Assembly: GCA_947460045.1 (NCBI GenBank)
Contig: CANHGC010000064.1
Location: forward strand, 1-7,861
Direction of reading: 5' to 3'
Source of the DNA: Bacteroidota bacterium
Lineage (GTDB): Bacteria; Bacteroidota; Bacteroidia; NS11-12g; UBA955
Length of the DNA stretch: 7,861 nucleotides
The position numbers were made by a program, and so were the translations under genes. Below the pieces are notes generated by a model. The model was not told where the DNA came from. It worked only from the letters and a program-made list of their open reading frames with translations, and did no database searches. Shown piece by piece: positions 6,085 through 7,861 of the stretch; position 1 is the stretch's first letter, and every line of letters starts with the position of its first letter.

Positions 6085-7861
6085 TCCTTCAGAAAATCGA
6101 ATTATGTCCTTTCGCTGGATTTCAGCACCGTTTGGTTGAATTCAATCGCGGCCTCAATGTTGTTGAAGGTGAAAACGAAGCCGGAAAATCCACGTTGGTG
6201 AACGCCATCAAAGCCGTTTTGTTTGAGAATACCACACAGGGGAAACGCGCATTGACAGAGTTTTCAGATAAATACTTTCCCCGCGGCAAGAGCGACCACG
6301 CCAAAGTGATCCTCACATTTGCTTGCGATGGCAACACCTATACCCTTACCAAAATTTGGGGTGCCGGCAGTTCGGCGCATTTGATATCGAGCGATGGCAG
6401 TACTTGGAACGATGATCAATCGGTGCAAGTGCAGATGAACAAATTGCTCAAAGTAAATCGCGGCAGTTGGGAAACCATCTTGTTTGCTGACCAAAACACT
6501 TTGTTTGAAACCGCAGATCGCATCCAGAAAAATGCCGACAACATCGACCGCATCCCCACTTTAAAAAACATGGGCGGCGGTATTCCGGGCGATATCCCAG
6601 CGGATGACTTGTTGGCAGACCTAGAGGCATTGATCGATACCTACACCGGGCAGTGGGATTTTGGCGCAAACGGTCCGAAAGACAACCGAGGCATCCAAAA
6701 CAAATGGTCGAAAAGTGTTGGCTTGATCATCAAGGCCTACTATGAAATGGAGGACACGCGACACAAGTACGAGCAGTTGAATTCGTATGAATTGGACATG
6801 GAAAGTGCATCGGCGGAATTCAAAACACGGTCGGCCGAAAAAATTGTGGTCCAGGCGGATTTGAAAAAATACAATGCTTTCAAAGAGGCCGTGAGTGAGC
6901 AAAACAGAATCAAACTGGCATTAACGGAGGCTAAAAATATGTTGGAACCCATGTTGGTTGCGATGCAGGAATGGAAATCAAAAGCAGACAACCAAATCGT
7001 CTTCGCTGAAACCCTTCACGAGTTAAGCAAATCCATGGATACGTTGTTGGCAGAGGGCAAATTGGCTGCGCGGCTCGATGAAACCCGGCAGTCGATGGCT
7101 CAATACGCGCGCATCCAAGGGCTTGATAGGCGCATTGCTGAAACCCAGCAAAACTTAACCAACAACGGGAGCATCAGCAAATCAGACATCGAACAGATAG
7201 AGAAACTCATGCAAGCCATCAACAAGTGTCAGGTATCGTTGGAAGCCCAAAAATTGCAGGCAACCATCAGCGCAACGCAAACTACCGAGCTACAGATTCA
7301 AGGTGGCATTGAGGCGGAAACCACCGTAACCGTTCAAGCTGGGGGCACGGAAATCGTTGAAGCGGCCGGACAGTTAACCTTCAAAGCAGATGGCTTTTCT
7401 GTGGTGGTGAAATCGTTGTTGGAACCCGTTGATGAGCTCATTGCCAAATTATCGAAAAACCAAGCAGAACTCACAGCGATTCTGGACCGATACAGCTTGC
7501 CATCAGTACAGGAATATGAGCGTAGGTTGTTGTTAAATCAAACCGAAAACAGACAGCTAGAGAACTTGAATCAACAGCGAAAGGAGGCCTTGGACTTGGC
7601 GAAAATGGACTTCGAGGCGTTGAAGACTTTGGCGATAGAGATTGAAGCGATCCCATCAACCACCCGGGAAGTGAATGTGGTGCGCGACCTATACAGAGAG
7701 GAAAAGGAAAAACACAAATCACTCACTGAAACCAAGGAAAAAGATGCGGTGTTGCTGAAAATTTGGACGAACAATTACGCAGACGCCACAAACTTGGCCA
7801 TCATGGTGGGCGGAAAATCGTTGGAAGTGCAACAGCTTGAAAAACAGTTGAGTGCGCTATC
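6081..7861 (+). CDS. SbcC/Rad50-like AAA ATPase, 3' end outside window
   Basis: 593 codons are visible, open to the right edge. The N-terminus is typical of the RecF/SMC/Rad50 ABC fold: MILQKIEL...F..G.QHRLVEFNRGLNVV followed by Walker A GENEAGKS (30-37, Lys36). FADQNTLF (135-142) fits the Q-loop with Gln138. From about 205 to 390 and from 450 onward the sequence is rich in Glu, Lys, Gln and Leu and should form coiled coil. Residues 391-446 interrupt it with a Thr/Val/Gly-rich, probably strand-forming segment. No CxxC zinc hook appears in the visible part. The signature motif, Walker B and second half of the ATPase head must lie past the edge. The role is ATP-driven opening and clamping of DNA for the nuclease encoded just upstream. 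The start ATG overlaps the stop of the phosphoesterase gene (ATGA at 6081-6084), so the subunits are probably made by coupled translation. It could be an SbcC proper or a YhaN-like relative. Confidence 0.88.
   Translation, partial: MILQKIELCPFAGFQHRLVEFNRGLNVVEGENEAGKSTLVNAIKAVLFENTTQGKRALTEFSDKYFPRGKSDHAKVILTFACDGNTYTLTKIWGAGSSAHLISSDGSTWNDDQSVQVQMNKLLKVNRGSWETILFADQNTLFETADRIQKNADNIDRIPTLKNMGGGIPGDIPADDLLADLEALIDTYTGQWDFGANGPKDNRGIQNKWSKSVGLIIKAYYEMEDTRHKYEQLNSYELDMESASAEFKTRSAEKIVVQADLKKYNAFKEAVSEQNRIKLALTEAKNMLEPMLVAMQEWKSKADNQIVFAETLHELSKSMDTLLAEGKLAARLDETRQSMAQYARIQGLDRRIAETQQNLTNNGSISKSDIEQIEKLMQAINKCQVSLEAQKLQATISATQTTELQIQGGIEAETTVTVQAGGTEIVEAAGQLTFKADGFSVVVKSLLEPVDELIAKLSKNQAELTAILDRYSLPSVQEYERRLLLNQTENRQLENLNQQRKEALDLAKMDFEALKTLAIEIEAIPSTTREVNVVRDLYREEKEKHKSLTETKEKDAVLLKIWTNNYADATNLAIMVGGKSLEVQQLEKQLSAL
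6168..6191 (+). other. Walker A (P-loop) of the SbcC/Rad50-like ATPase
   Basis: The eight codons read GENEAGKS (residues 30-37), an exact GxxxxGK[ST] nucleotide-binding loop in the position usual for SbcC/Rad50. The Glu-Asn-Glu-Ala-Gly-Lys core is common in RecF-, YhaN- and Rad50-like proteins. Confidence 0.9.
7251..7418 (+). other. Strand-rich segment inserted in the coiled coil of the SbcC-like protein
   Basis: Residues 391-446 alternate small and beta-branched residues (ATISATQTTELQIQGGIEA, then TTVTVQAGGTEIV, then QLTFKADGFSVVV). This is quite unlike the charged heptad-type sequence on both sides. It looks like a small beta domain between coiled-coil arms. I recall comparable insertions in other RecF/YhaN-like ATPases, but not well enough to name a family. 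Confidence 0.5.

Overview
The window reads as chromosomal DNA from a member of the Bacteroidota. Four things point that way. No recognisable Shine-Dalgarno sequence precedes any gene. Two start regions carry TTG/TTTG plus TAnnTTTG-like promoter elements. The 680-residue membrane protein belongs to a family (DUF4153) common in that phylum. Base composition is roughly balanced. I see no mobile element, tRNA, rRNA, CRISPR array or phage gene. Genes fill almost the whole window, and no gene-free stretch exceeds about 90 bases.

Left part, minus strand (1-2777): a two-gene unit transcribed leftwards. The upstream gene encodes a polytopic UbiA-like membrane protein of about 343 residues. One base after its stop, at a non-ATG start, comes a phosphoenolpyruvate synthase/pyruvate phosphate dikinase-like protein. 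This gene runs off the left edge; 572 codons are visible, holding a complete-looking ATP-grasp domain and a middle region, while the phosphohistidine swivel domain would lie outside. The spacing implies co-transcription and probably translational coupling. The pair is the best candidate for an uncharacterised small metabolic system.

Centre, plus strand (2831-4873): a divergently transcribed DUF4153 membrane protein with about eleven membrane segments, followed by a low-complexity Ala/Pro/Thr linker and a C-terminal soluble region of about 170 residues. A short hairpin with a T-run follows its stop.

Right part, plus strand (4957-7861): an SbcD/Mre11-like metallophosphoesterase and an SbcC/Rad50-like ATPase overlapping by ATGA. 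They form a typical two-subunit DNA end-processing nuclease operon. The ATPase is cut by the right edge. Its visible part has Walker A, a Q-loop and coiled coil, interrupted by a short strand-rich segment.

The three transcription units do not obviously share one pathway. The nuclease operon is probably housekeeping DNA repair, DUF4153 is of unknown function, and the left pair looks metabolic or biosynthetic.
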